In this document: piece after piece, positions 21,301 to 34,851 of the stretch
Layout of the letters: each line of letters begins with the position of its first letter
How positions within the stretch are numbered: position 1 is the first letter of the stretch
NCBI RefSeq assembly: GCF_000182565.1
Contig: NW_015971538.1
Location: forward strand, 1,794,983-1,858,982
DNA from: Spizellomyces punctatus DAOM BR117
Lineage: Eukaryota; Chytridiomycota; Chytridiomycetes; Spizellomycetales; Spizellomycetaceae
DNA length: 64,000 nucleotides
Reading direction: 5' to 3'
The notes under the pieces: generated by a model
Told to the model about the DNA's origin: nothing
What the model saw: only the letters and a program-made list of their open reading frames with translations
The model's database searches: none
Made by a program: the position numbers and the translations under genes

Positions 21301-24261
21301 CCAAACATTGCAGCAGTAAAGGAGGTGCCAGGTGAAGGACCCCGCCAAATGCAACAATCATTTGAAGCTGAATCCGGGCGAGGGTTGGGTCCTGCAATGT
21401 CCAGTCATTCAGCTACATACTGCACTGGGATTTGGAGGTGAACATACATACCGCAGTTTTGAAATTCAAAATCAACTCAACAAGTTCCATCATGAACCTC
21501 CAGAAACCTTCATCGAGTCCCTGTTGATCCTTATGAATGGCGGTCATCATCTCAGGATACAATTGGCATACCTCCGATGATTTGAGACTGCCAACAACAA
21601 TAATTTCGAGCATTGCGCAATTGCCTTCGAATAGCTGGACATATGGTGAGTCGTCTTTCTGAAATCCCAGGTCTGTACAGATAGTTGGGGGCCTTTAGAT
21701 CGGTTGTAAGTGTTCCGTGTGATTGTATAAGTTACCATTCGTGTACGCCGAATTCGGTTGTAGCACCAACATTTGCCTGACACGTTCTGCGATATACGAA
21801 AACGAATCCTTCGGCTGTAGAACAAGTCAGTACCGATGATTATGAAGCGGCGCTGCATGCTTACCTTCAAATTTGCTACGCTCCTCACAATATCCAGCAT
21901 TCGTTGCCGAAACGCACCGGAAAATGTCTCGAACTCGTCCGCTGAATCAAAATCAATATGTCGATAATGGTTTACAGCGTCCTCATGCGTGCGGTCCTAA
22001 TTCAGCACGAAGTTAACGGCCGGACGAGCACATAGGTACTAATCATAATTTTCTTTACATGGCAGACTCTCGTGGCAATGAGGGTTAGCAATCGTGGTAA
22101 GGAAAATAGAATCTCCTGGGTCTAGGTGTTATAAATGAGATGTTAAAGACCGAACAATTTGGTTCGCACATACGTTGCTCTTACCGATTTGAAGTAGTCG
22201 TGCTTTACTAGTTCTCCCCAGAGAGAGGCAGTGGTTGAGGCGACAAGAATTGACGGATGATCGAATATGACCATCATAAACTCCAAATATCTGTACCGTA
22301 TTCTTTAGTCCACACCCTTTGTTCAAGGTGGGGAGGAACATACCTTGTGAAGTTTGGAGGCGCTTCGGCAGCCTTTCTGAAACATATCTGATTCTCTCCG
22401 AGAGCCGTTGCCCCCTGCCCGCATTGCAATCAATATAAAAGCAGGCAGCATGATATTTGCCCTTGTCTTAATCTCACCTGCGCTAACCGTTTCATAAATT
22501 TATAATCCTCCTCCTCCACTAGTGATGTCTGCTCTACACTATCAATGCCACCAGCGTCGGTTTGTCCATGCACCCTCGCCCATGCAGTGATCATCTTTTC
22601 AAGATTTCCGTCCGAGAATATGGGTGTCCATATACAGGAGAGACGGTTTTCAGTGTCGGCGTAGTGAATATTGCGGGAAAAGAGGACAATCAGGCACTCT
22701 GCCGCTGACTTTTCAGAGGCAATTGTATATGAATGATCCAGAAGAGCTGGCACTGAAGTAATCAATGTACCTGACGGATTGGCAAAGAGGCTGAAAGGAG
22801 CAATTCTGTCAGAAGGTATGCAACACGGGATTCACCTATGGCTCTTCAACGGTCAATTGGTACAAGGGCCATCCACTAGCAGCGGGGTATGAATATTCGC
22901 TTTTGATACCTTAGCAGTACCCAGTCCAGATACACAACCAAGGTGTTAAGCGTCAATACCGCCAATCTCTCTGTCACTGGTGCTTGCTCCGCGTTTCCCG
23001 CTCGCTGCAACCCAAGATGTGGACGATCGTCATGGAATGGAGGAGCATAGATGTTCCCTCACCTGTACAATCCATTCTTGATGAAGATCAGCAGCCCCAC
23101 CAACCCACCGGTTCAACCACCCTTCATTCTCAGGGTTTGCACGTATTAGTCTTAGTAGCATCTCAAAATCCGTTCGTCCGCTGTCAGTCGGTTGCTGAGT
23201 GCCTTCGGAACGCAAATTCACATCCGCCCCGCGTTTTGCATGCAAATCCTCTAATATATGTGCGCTGACCGTTACCGCCATCATTCCAGTTACGAGCTCC
23301 TGTTTGCGTAGTTCGGCTACCACGTCGTCGTATAGAAATACATCTTCCGCTAAGGAGCGGTAGATGAGGAGGCATAGTTCTCGGGTGGTTGGCTGTGCAG
23401 AAGGTTAGCAAGAGTAGTTGCAAGCCATTGTGGATCAGACTCGGAAGTTCTACGCACATTTTGCGCATATAGCTCTCGGAGCAAGATGTCCATGTGCGGC
23501 CATTGGATGGGCCACATGCGTTTTGCAACCTCTACAAACAAACGAGACACCTTTTCCTTAATGTATGTTCTTTCGACGAATATCTCGTGCGTGCCCTGTT
23601 GCATGATTAAAAGGTATCAATTGAGTGTCAGGTAGAACATGGCGTCTCCATTGTGCGTCCAAGATACTTTGATAAGAATGTACATATATTACGCTCTCAT
23701 ACTTGCAAATCATACATGACAGGTATACAAAGCACACATAGAAGAATGTTATTCGGTCATTGGGCAATAGGTAGAGGTTCCCCAACGCCATTAAATTTGT
23801 TTCACCACAACTTGAACACTTACATTAGTGACCAAATCCACTACAGCGTCACGCAATCCTGCCCGATCTTGATCAGAGTACGATCCATCGTTCCATTTAA
23901 ACCGTACGGCATTCTCAATAAGAGATAATCCAAAGTGGCGGAGGATGTCCGGCTGGGAGTTTTGTTTGTGTGCAAGGTAATGACCCCAAAGGGGGCTCTG
24001 GGGATTGTCTTTGAGTGTTTCGCAAAACTGTGAAGCAAATCAAGCAACGCGGTTGATGCACTTGGAGATTTGAGAAGAAATGACAGTCAGTGCGCACATT
24101 TTGAGCTAGCTGGCGTTGAGAGTTGGTCGCCGATGCATCGTAGATCGTGTTGACAGCTTGCGCGATTTCTCCCAAAACTTTGCGATGTAAGCTATATGTG
24201 AGGGAACAGAACGTGATATAGGGAAACTCATAGTCATCCCATTACAACCTGCCGAGTTCAT
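18317..24261 (-). CDS. XPO5: Exportin-5 / MSN5-type karyopherin
   Basis: RanGTP-dependent nuclear export receptor built of HEAT repeats. The gene has many exons over 6 kb. Ends are well supported: 24249-24261, 24098-24177, 23824-24027, 23458-23595 at the N-terminus, and 19483-about 19660, 19311-19423, 19164-19252, 18559-19101, 18317-18478 at the C-terminus. Middle exons (about 19.7-23.4 kb) are seen as coding blocks, but their borders are approximate. N-terminal motifs: A-V-N-T-I-Y-D-A-S-A-T-N-S-Q-R-Q-L-A-Q, then S-P-L-W-G-H-Y-L, R-H-F-G-L-S-L-I-E-N-A-V-R-F-K-W and M-W-P-I-Q-W-P-H-M, the exportin-5/MSN5 pattern. C-terminal motifs: L-P-V-L-V-G-H-Y-E-F-H-V, D-P-Y-H-Q-E-I-H-S-D-I-I and N-E-W-F-S-G-L-F. 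Exon 1 has only 13 coding bases (M-N-S-A plus one base). It converges on CapZ beta with 214 bp between stop codons. Confidence 0.87.
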
Positions 24262-24714
24262 GGTTACCGTTTACATCAAGTGGTCAAACGCAAGAATACC
24301 AAACAGCTAGCCAAAAATCCTGGGGACTCGATTGACCTGGTTGCAGCCATGTGGCGCAGGGACTATCATGGCGTAAGCGATTAAGCGATGTTTGGGCCCC
24401 AGAATTCCTCGCAAGGCACGGCGGTCCCTCCTTCGATCTCAAGATCCTCAACCTGACCATCTACAGAACGGGGCTGCATAGATAACCCTAAGGTCATTAA
24501 CACATCCATGCCCAGGAAGGAGACAAGGTCACGGCCCACAAATGGGTCGACCCCACCAGCGCGTCATTCGCCCTGGCTTAGTAAGCCAGTCGGCCATTTG
24601 GTCGGCTCATGCTTCCGCTGATACTTGCTTCCCGCTTGTGCCTTTGTGCTCCGCTTCTTTGCTTTTTTCTTCCCGGTGTCTTTCAAAGATTTACACTGAA
24701 CCCCTCATACGGGA
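24262..24714. promoter_or_regulatory. Shared upstream region of exportin-5 and the WC-2-like gene
   Basis: About 450 bp between divergent starts. A plus-strand open frame runs 24542-24799 but is out of frame with the WC-2-like protein and shows no homology. No clear core promoter element. Confidence 0.4.
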
Positions 24715-26202
24715 ATGTATGCGTCGAAAGTGTGTCGAGACTCCCAAGCGACGGAACACGGTCCCCGCACGTACTTTCCTGATGCCCCATATACGATGAG
24801 CACCTCACTTACTCCTACAGTACGTTGGAGTTACATTCCATACTCTACGCATTTAGATGTTTTTGCATCCCCTCATCCCAGTGGTCCTGCACCCTACCTC
24901 TTACGGAACGTTTGTTCAAATTCAAGCGAAATGCCGAACGAATTGATTGACGCGCAAAGCGTCCACATAGTGGAAAATAACCCGCATAGAGCTCCCTGCG
25001 CTGCTGAAGAGGGTGAGGGGAGAATGGAGTGGTGCTCGTTGGTCGACGGGACTTTGACCGAGTGGATGATGTCTCCGGCAGGGTACTCAAAGCAGCGTGA
25101 AGCGGAACGAGACATGCCAAGTCTACCACTCGCCAATTTGACACCACAACGAGTACAACCCAACCCGGCATCAATACCACAACAGCAATCGAGTTCGTCA
25201 CATCTAAAACATCCACAAAATCGAAAACCTTCAATATCTCGGCATGTGTCAGCCGTCATAAATCACTTCACTTCTGTCACGTCGGGTCCAACCCGGTTAC
25301 TCTCGCACATCGACGATGTTATGCACATTATGGATCCCAAATCCTACACCATCCTTCTCGCGTCCGATAGCTCCAAATCTGTGCTGGGAATTGATCCCTC
25401 ACAACTGACATTAAAGCACACCATGCATTACATAATCCATCCCCCCGATTGGGACTCGTTTACTACGTCTGTTCATCGGGCTACGCAGTCACCTGGGGAG
25501 GTTTTCTCATGGTGGGGTCGATATAAAACAGTATTGGATAAACACCCAACAATCTTGGTGCATGTGCGTGGCAGGGTGGATTCTAATAGTGGGGCAGCTC
25601 TACTTTCTGCGCGACCTTACAAATCCTGTGCGATGGAGAGCATGGATGATTTTTTGGAGCTTTGGCTAAGGAATGTCAGGTTGAGACGAGACGTCGGGGA
25701 GTTATTGCGAGGGAGGCAGGGAGAGCCGGTGCCTGCTGTTGCGGTTGAGATCAAAGATGAGCGCGACCGGGGACACGAGCAACGCAGGTTTAGTGTTGAC
25801 TCCGTGTCTAGAAGAAATACGTATCTTGGTCGACGGGGCAGTGTCACTTCCACGGAGGGAGATTTGCCAACTCCAACAGCGAGCTCTGGCCGACGGGTAT
25901 GTAATCAATGTTTCATTGGCAACTCCCAACAATATCTTGCTCTGGTATGCCTGATGCATCTCCTTTAGAAACATCATTCACGACAATTCTGCCAACATTG
26001 CGGAACAAACGAGTCCCCCGAATGGCGGAAAGGTCCAGCGGGCCCAAAAACGTATGTAATCACTCCCTGTAGCCTTGTCTTGGTGCGGGCTGCAGGCAAC
26101 TTACTCGTGTGGTCCATTGTTTCTAGTCTGTGCAATGCATGCGGACTTGCTTATGCGAAACGAGAGAGAAGAAAGTGCGAGAATGGGGAGACGGGTGCTT
26201 GA
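24715..26202 (+). CDS. WC-2-like PAS / GATA zinc-finger transcription factor
   Basis: Probable partner of a White-Collar-1-type blue-light receptor, acting as DNA-binding regulator. Exons 24715-25896, 25969-26051 and 26127-26202; phases close. A PAS domain is read at about residues 176-325 ([12 protein letters not shown], then H-P-P-D-W-D-S-F and R-Y-K-T-V-L). It lacks the flavin-binding Cys motif of LOV domains, as expected for WC-2. The GATA finger spans the last two exons: [26 protein letters not shown], with spacing C-X2-C-X18-C-X2-C, the WC-2 type rather than the X17 type. A basic stretch follows and the protein ends shortly after, at G-E-T-G-A. A second ATG at 24796 could be the true start. 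Confidence 0.87.
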
Positions 26203-26410
26203 ATGTATATATTCTCAAAAGATATCAGTTTTTATTTATTGCCAGTGGCGAACTGGCGCTGGAGGGAAGTGATAATCGGTTTGCATACAACTTGGTCAGA
26301 AATATTCACATCATATCCAGAGCCTCATGGAGAATGTCCATATCTTTAAACCTCATTATACATAAACATTAATAATCTACCTCCATCACTCTCTACTGAT
26401 TAAATATATG

Positions 26411-28536
<2,126 letters not shown>

Positions 28537-29316
28537 TGGGAAATGGTAATCCAATTGAAAGTAGGACGGAACGTGTAGAGTAAGGTGCCCAGCACAGAGG
28601 AAAAGGAGACAAGGGGAACGACCTATATATATAATGTATTTCTCTGGTACAGCAGCACAGTGTGGTAGGAAAGTCAAGGATGATGCGCCACGGATATATG
28701 AAAATCTCTTCATCGGCTCCAAGACGCAAGCCGCTGCTAGTCAATCATGTGTTTTTCCGCACTCTCAAAAACTTGGAAAGTTGCTAGCGCCCACGTCGTC
28801 CCAATGCCATCGGATGTTCAACGCGTCTGGTGGGTTGACCGCGTCCTTTGCTTGATGGCCTGATGATGGCGAAATTATGGCTTCTGGTTGGTATGTGTCA
28901 TTATGAGCAGGAATGCAAGAATGCAGACTATCTGTCAACGTTGCCCCAGTTGGATGCAGGATGAGTAACTAATAATCTACAAGCAGAAGGAGAGTTCTCC
29001 TTTCTCCACCATGTACAGCATAGTGCTTGTGGACAGAAAATATACTGTGGTTGAACCCTGTGAAGAAAATTCGTATTTGGCCATGAAGCCTAAAGGATAC
29101 AAGTAGTTTCACGCATGCTTACTATTTGTAGTGTGTTATATGCCAGTCAGCCAGTCATGAGCATGTAAAAAAGATTGGCAGAGCTCGCAATGCTTGTCCA
29201 GTTCCCGATGCACGAGGAGGACGCGTCTAACAGGACGCGTTGAGGTGTTATCTTTCTGGCGCCCAAGTGTTGTCCATACTTCAACATTCTCAACACCATC
29301 CCTTCTAACCAACAGA
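28537..29316. promoter_or_regulatory. Shared upstream region of ERG1 and the SDR gene
   Basis: About 780 bp between divergent starts. An alternating TA tract sits near 28624-28634, about 90 bp upstream of the ERG1 start codon on its strand, and may serve as a TATA-like element. No gene is supported in the interval. Confidence 0.4.
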
Positions 29317-30470
29317 ATGCCAGGTCGTCTCACTGGAAAAGTGGCACTCATAACTGGTGCGGGAAGGTACATATCGTCCACTACATTCAACATTGGGACG
29401 ATTCTGACACCTCTTTCCGCATGACCATAGCGGCATCGGCCTTGAAGCCAGTATCCTGTTTGCAAAAGAAGGCGCCCAAGTAGTCGCTGCGGATATCAAT
29501 GAGCAATCGGGACAAGCCACCGTTAAAAAGATCCACGACCTTGTTGGGCCCAAGTCTGCCGTTTTTGTTCGAGTTGATGTAGCCAAAGAGAGCGATATCG
29601 CCAACGCCGTGAAGGTTGCCGAAACTGAGTATGGTAAGATCCAGCAAGCATTTTGCTCTCAGGCACTATTTCACACAATAACTTAGGGAAACTGAACATT
29701 GTTTTCAACAATGCGGGGATCATGCATCCCGCCGACGATGATGCTATTAACACTGAAGAGAAAATCTGGGATCTGACCATGCAGATCAATGTCAAGGGTG
29801 TTTGGTGGGGTTGCAAGCATGCCATTCCGGCGTTGAGGAGGGCTGGTGGGGGCAGTATCATCAATACCGCCAGTTTCGTCGCTTTGAGGGGTGCGGCCAC
29901 TCCCCAGCTAGCTTGTAAGTATCACAGCAAGCAAGCAATTACTGATATCTCTGGACTATTATGAAATTAACCAAGAGCCTTACAGACACTTCATCGAAAG
30001 GTGCCGTCCTGGCAATGACGTAAGTGCAATCCGTGCTCTACATTACTAGTGAACGTCAACTTACCAAGCAACGTCCATCCTGTCTTCCAGGCGCGAGCTT
30101 TCCGTCATCCATGCCCGCGAAAATATCCGAGTCAATGCCCTCTGCCCAGGCCCGATCCGTACACCCCTCCTTATGGACTTTTTAAACACCGAGGAAAAGA
30201 AACAACGACGATTGATTCATGTGCCTATGGGCCGGTTTGGTACGCTTCACATTGGTACTGCATCTCTGAAACCTGAAGCTCATGCTTATATTCTGCTTCA
30301 TAGGAGAGGCAATTGAACAAGCGTACGCAGTCCTCTTTCTTGCATCCGACGAGTCATCCTTCATCACGGGAACTGACTTTTTGGTGGATGGTGGGTTGAC
30401 CGCGGCGTATGTGACGCCCGAAGGACAAACCAAGAGCCTTCCCCCGCATAGCAACTTTTCTGGAGTGTAA
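29317..30470 (+). CDS. Short-chain dehydrogenase/reductase
   Basis: NAD(P)-dependent oxidoreductase of the classical SDR family, 276 residues, which is usual for the family. Exons 29317-29366, 29431-29633, 29687-29914, 29986-30019, 30091-30239 and 30304-30470; phases close. Signatures: T-G-A-G-S-G-I-G cofactor loop (residues about 14-21, rebuilt across intron 1), N-N-A-G, I-I-N-T-A-S with the catalytic Ser, and Y-T-S-S-K with the catalytic Tyr and Lys (rebuilt across intron 3). C-P-G-P-I-R-T-P and the C-terminal F-I-T-G-T-D-F-L-V-D-G-G are also present. An Asp after the second strand (A-A-D-I-N) suggests NAD(H) preference. No targeting signal is seen. Substrate unknown. Confidence 0.9.
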
Positions 30471-30531
30471 CTGTGTAGTTTATAGATGAGCCTTGTAAAT
30501 CTTTTGAAAGACTTGAATTGGCCGGATCTTC

Positions 30532-30537
30532 AATAAA
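30532..30537 (+). terminator. Polyadenylation signal AATAAA
   Basis: AATAAA 62 bp after the SDR stop codon, correctly oriented, in an A-rich context. Confidence 0.5.
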
Positions 30538-30864
30538 CAAAAGAAATTGACCCGAGAAACTGGCTTAGCTCCGAAGGGTCCGAAAGTCCCCAACTTTGTC
30601 ATATGCCCATAAAAGGTTATATGATGCGTGTAACCTCAACGCATCCCCTGTCTGTCCTTTCGCGCCAGTTTTCTGCCTTCTTGAAGTGCATGTCTGTGTG
30701 CTCGTTTTACGAGTTCTTTTTCGCCGGCGTTGTTCATAGGAAAGCGTGTATTTACCCTCTTTTTTACGGTCGTGCTCGCGGGAAAGATTTTATGAAACTG
30801 GGTAGCGTTTGGCTGGCCGCACAAATCCAGGATTAGGATCCATCTTTGGAGTGGGATTTGAGCG
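30538..30864. other. Short intergenic region upstream of the ING gene
   Basis: Between the SDR poly(A) signal and the ING start codon. Holds the ING promoter by position. No gene or clear element seen. Confidence 0.4.
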
Positions 30865-31979
30865 ATGTCGACGATACGAGTATTGTCGGAGCAGGATCAG
30901 GAAGATCTTGCCGCGGATTACATGGACGAGTACTTGTTGAGTATGTGCTCTGAAGACGGAGGTTGTGGCGAGGACGGTTCATTGATGGCTGCATGATATC
31001 AGAGATGTCAAAGAAACAGTTAAAAGTGTGGCGTACGGTGTTTGGTCAGGTTAATGTTGCTCCTGGACACTGGAGATGTGCAGGATCGTTTGAAGAATAC
31101 GCACAGGACATGTGGCGGGGCGACCTTGCGCTCAGGAAAAGCTCAATGATATCCCGCTGATCTTGCATGTTCATAGGTCTGGAGTACCTTCCACAAGATA
31201 TGTGCCGCAATCTGATGGAATTACGCAAAAAGGAAATAGAATACCAAGGTATTACTATCCATACCCTACCTCAATGGAGGTTGCTAAGAAGTTTAAAACC
31301 CCCGCAGACCTCTCCGGCCGCGCCACAGCAACCCAATCCACCCTCTTCCAGCACCAACGCTATAATCAATACTCGACTCCCACCCCGCAAGAGCTCCAGT
31401 ACATTGAGCGGATACGAAACTATTTCATCAAAGCAACCCGGGCAGCTGAGCAAAAGTGCGCTGTCGCCAACGAGAGCTTGAAATTGGTACTGTTTGTATG
31501 AACGCAATTGCTCATATCCAAGAATTCACTCTTCATAAAAGCTTGAAGATCACTTGAGAGAACTTGATGAGGGTTTATTGAAGATTGGGATTGAGGTCAA
31601 CGATGAGGAGATTGATGCCATTTCCGTACCGGAAAGTGCGTGTTCTTCACCTCACTTCATCATGGTCTAGCCTTTTAGCTCATTAACAATTTAAGATATC
31701 CCTCACACACCACCTCCCCACTCGCGAATTCGGCCGTCACGAAAGGCCCTTCGCACCCCCCACCTCCGCACACCAACACCGACCCCGTCCTCATCTTCCA
31801 CCTCCTCTTCAGACTCTGAATCCGACCCAATCTATTGTCTTTGTCGCCAAGGCTCCTATGGCGACATGGTCGGCTGTGATAACGAGCATTGTCCATTCGA
31901 GTGGTTTCATTATGAATGCGTTGGGTTGACCAAACCACCTGTAGGAATGTGGTTTTGCCCAAGGTGCCGCGTGCGCTAG
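30865..31979 (+). CDS. ING-family PHD-finger protein
   Basis: Histone-tail reader of the inhibitor-of-growth family, a subunit of histone acetyltransferase or deacetylase complexes. Exons 30865-30940, 31177-31248, 31308-31486, 31542-31635 and 31696-31979; 234 residues, normal for the family. The N-terminal ING helix pair reads [20 protein letters not shown], then [13 protein letters not shown] and [10 protein letters not shown] basic Pro-rich linker and a Ser run precede the PHD finger: [24 protein letters not shown]. The finger matches the C4HC3 pattern and keeps the ING-type aromatic and acidic positions for binding H3K4me3. The polybasic end (R-V-R) is very short. Intron 1 is long here (236 nt). 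Confidence 0.9.
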
Positions 31980-32235
31980 GGGAGTAACTGGTTGACTTTG
32001 GTCAGGTGCATTAGGCATTGTGGATGCAATATGTGGTGTATGCTATTTTCTCTTTAATATATAATTTTGCTATAAGGATGTGTAAACAGTTTGAAGGGAT
32101 GTCAGCAGTATTAAAGACAGTGTCTTTAAAGGCTCGGCCAAAAGATATCATTTCCTCCTCGTAACATGCTATGTACATTGTTCATCTCATGCAAGTTTCA
32201 TGACGTACAATTGATCTGCTTGGCGATTACACATA

Positions 32236-32892
32236 TCAGATCTTGCGCTTGTCTTTCAGGCGTCCACCTCTGTTCTCTTTGATCTGGCGCACTTCGTCTT
32301 CGCCTTCGTTCAAAGTATCCGCCATGCCAAACGTATCAACTCTACAATATCAAAACTATTTTAGAATCTCCGCCTTGGCACATGGATCCATGGTTCTCAG
32401 AACACACGCACCGAAGCTTCCCTCTTAAACTCTCCCCTTCACCATGCACAGCACCGAGTCCATGCGGGGGACGATCAACTTGGGCTCTATATTCATAGGC
32501 GCTGTTTTTCAAATCCGGGTTTTCGGCAGCTTCCACGACGCTGCCTGGCTTTTCGGCAGGGTCCCTAATGTGCTGAGGCTCTCCTCTTGGGACTGCATCT
32601 CTGAGTATGTCCTCCTTTGAAAAACATAAGCTTTCGTTGAGAACTATTATTCAAGCCAACACCAAAGCCTGCCGACCTGAGCATGCGTATGCTGCGTCAG
32701 AGGATGCCGTTCAGCCTGCTCCTGAGCATATGCCTTCCACTCTTTGTTTGCCACCTCCATCTGCTTCCGAGGAGACAGCTCTAAGAATTCGCGGACGTCA
32801 TTGGATATGGTCGCTGAGGGAGGAGCAGCGGTCCGGATAACCTCGCTCTCGCCCGGCAACGCTTCGTTGGGATCTTTGATATATGCTTGCAT
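32236..32892 (-). CDS. Small acidic protein, function unknown
   Basis: Exon 1 32677-32892 and exon 3 32236-32341 are clear. Exon 2 runs from 32412 to an acceptor at 32572 or 32578, both in phase. About 160 residues. The N-terminus reads M-Q-A-Y-I-K-D-P-N-E-A and contains R-E-F-L-E-L-S-P-R-K-Q-M-E-V. The C-terminal exon has an open, charged, helical-looking end (M-A-D-T-L-N-E-G-E-D-E-V-R, then a basic D-K-R-K-I). No hydrophobic segment. Three exons whose phases agree and a terminal exon with biased composition support a real gene. No family recognised. It converges on the ING gene with 256 bp between stops. Confidence 0.55.
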
Positions 32893-33372
32893 GTTTTAAG
32901 ATTTTTGTCCTGGTCGAAATGTCGGTCAAAAAGACGGCAGAACCTACTTAGATATCTATCTGTGCTAAAACTGTCTTACCATAGCGTCACAACGACGCAA
33001 AGCTTTCGGGCGGGCAGGGACGATCGTTACGTTTTAAGTTGCTTACCTGGTGTCATTATACCATAAATGGCTTGATGACAATGATCGAGTCACGTGCATA
33101 GTGACTAATGCAAACTCAGCTTTTGGAAGAAACTTTCAACGAAGTCGATTTTTTTGACCAACTGCCCGGGAGACAGCGGCATGTCCTTTTGCGATCGAAA
33201 GCAATAGTATTGTCATTGTGGATCACAAGCATGGCATTTTGGACGATAACGAGAATAATTCTTTAGTATTAGAAATGCCATTTGTCAGTTGGCAGCACAG
33301 ACAATGTGATTTGAAATTCCATTCCCGGCTGACGCGACAAATAAAAGCAAACAGTTTGACATCCTTTCCCCA
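32893..33372. promoter_or_regulatory. Shared upstream region of the small unknown gene and the dioxygenase gene
   Basis: About 480 bp between divergent starts. A long minus-strand frame (33223-33780) overlaps the dioxygenase and is its antisense shadow. No confident core element. Confidence 0.35.
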
Positions 33373-34254
33373 ATGCGCTGGCGTTCTTTGATTGCAAAGC
33401 TTTCGACCATGACAGGTAAAACACCAGAGACATATCGTGCACCTGCTCTCTTCCTTCCTCACGGAGGAGGTCCCATGCCCCTCCTCAACGATCCGGGGCA
33501 CCGCGATCTTATCACCTTCCTTACAAAAACGGGGCGAAAGTATCTGAACCCTCGGCCTAAAGCCATTCTTTTGGTCACGGCGCACTGGGAAACACGCAAC
33601 CCTACAGTCTCGACTGTATCCAAGCCTGAGCTTCTCTACGACTATTACAACTTCCCGCCCGAAACGTACAACATTGATTTTCCTGCCAAGGGTGATCCCG
33701 AAGTCGCCAAGCGTGTCGTAACTCTTCTTCAAAATGCTGGATTCAAAACACAAACCGATGCAGAGCGAGGATGGGATCACGGTGTATTCGTTCCTCTGAA
33801 ACTTTATTTGCCTGATTTCGATATCCCAATCATCCCAATGAGTGTATTGACTTCACAGGATGCCGCAGAGCACTATCGGATTGGAAAGGCACTGGAACCG
33901 CTGAGGAATGAGGGAGTCATGATTATTGGAAGCGGCATGTCCTTTCACAATATGCGAGCCATGCGAGGGCGGCTTGGGTTCAGCGGCACTCTCAATGAAC
34001 CTTTTGACGATGCCGTGGATGAAGCAGTAAAGATTGCCTCAAGCGATGAGAGGGGTAAAGTGTTGAGTGCTTGGGATAAAATGGAAGGTGCACTGGACTC
34101 GCATCCTTATGGGGCTGCAGAGCACTTTATGCCTTTATTAGTCGTTGCTGGTGCAGGCGGCGACGAGCCTGGTGTTCGAGCTTTGTCGTGGAATATGAGC
34201 CCGTTTAGGATTTCGGCATGGGTATGGGAGGGTGCAACGAAGGGGACGGCATGA
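33373..34254 (+). CDS. LigB-type extradiol dioxygenase (DODA-like)
   Basis: Class III extradiol ring-cleavage dioxygenase of the 4,5-DOPA dioxygenase/LigB group, Fe(II)-dependent, acting on catecholic substrates. Single exon, 293 codons, or 281 from the second ATG at 33409. Conserved metal and active-site histidines are visible: F-L-P-H-G-G-G-P (about residue 28), T-A-H-W-E (about 70), G-W-D-H-G-V-F-V-P (about 137) and A-E-H-F-M-P-L (near residue 255). The Y-D-Y-Y-N-F-P and D-I-P-I-I-P-M-S segments are also family features. The first 12 residues are basic and hydroxylated and could be a weak mitochondrial signal or untranslated. One of few intronless genes here. True substrate unknown. Confidence 0.9.
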   Translation: MRWRSLIAKLSTMTGKTPETYRAPALFLPHGGGPMPLLNDPGHRDLITFLTKTGRKYLNPRPKAILLVTAHWETRNPTVSTVSKPELLYDYYNFPPETYNIDFPAKGDPEVAKRVVTLLQNAGFKTQTDAERGWDHGVFVPLKLYLPDFDIPIIPMSVLTSQDAAEHYRIGKALEPLRNEGVMIIGSGMSFHNMRAMRGRLGFSGTLNEPFDDAVDEAVKIASSDERGKVLSAWDKMEGALDSHPYGAAEHFMPLLVVAGAGGDEPGVRALSWNMSPFRISAWVWEGATKGTA

Positions 34255-34851
34255 GGTAACAATTTTTCTTAGTGCAGAGGCTGTCAGTAGGACTTATCCA
34301 ACGTATTCTGGATTTAATAACTACTCTCGTAAACTACGCATTTTTTATACTAAGAAGGTGCCATTAATTTATCATGATTTAAACCTGCTATTCTTTATAA
34401 TCATCTTCCACATGAGAAAGTATATATATTGATCGCACTGACTGAGTTTGTTCAGACGGGTTCAATAAAGGAATAATTGCTACATGAACAATGCAAAACC
34501 GAGACAATGAACATATAAAGTGACGTCCTCAGTCTGGGTTACATGTTACCATTCAGTAGAAAAGAAAGTCTTGAAATTTTAGCAAATGGCAAAAGAACGA
34601 TAAACATTTTGACAAAGGTGAGGTTCAGGAGATGCAAGCCAGGATATGCAAGAAGTATGTTTTACTGTTCATGATTTTAACACAACTATCACTGTTGTTA
34701 ACAAACAATCTTAAATGGTAGTGAGGTAAAGGCAGATCTTTAACCAACACATCTATATATAATCTAAAAGACATAGCGAAGGCCTCTAAAAATATCTAAA
34801 CATATCTAAGCTACTGAGTATCTAAATTTATCTAAGCTACAAACCACAAAC
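34255..34851. other. AT-rich intergenic region between convergent genes
   Basis: About 600 bp, distinctly AT-rich, the 3' flanks of the dioxygenase and the paraoxonase-like gene. Near 34790-34845 a short motif T-A-T-C-T-A-A recurs four times, with a roughly 28-bp higher-order spacing. No gene seen. Confidence 0.5.

Noticed and set aside
28624-28634. Short TA alternation as a microsatellite of interest
   Set aside because: Only about ten bases; more simply a TATA-like element of the ERG1 promoter.
33223-33780. 185-codon minus-strand frame overlapping the dioxygenase
   Set aside because: Shadow of a strongly supported LigB-family gene on the plus strand.
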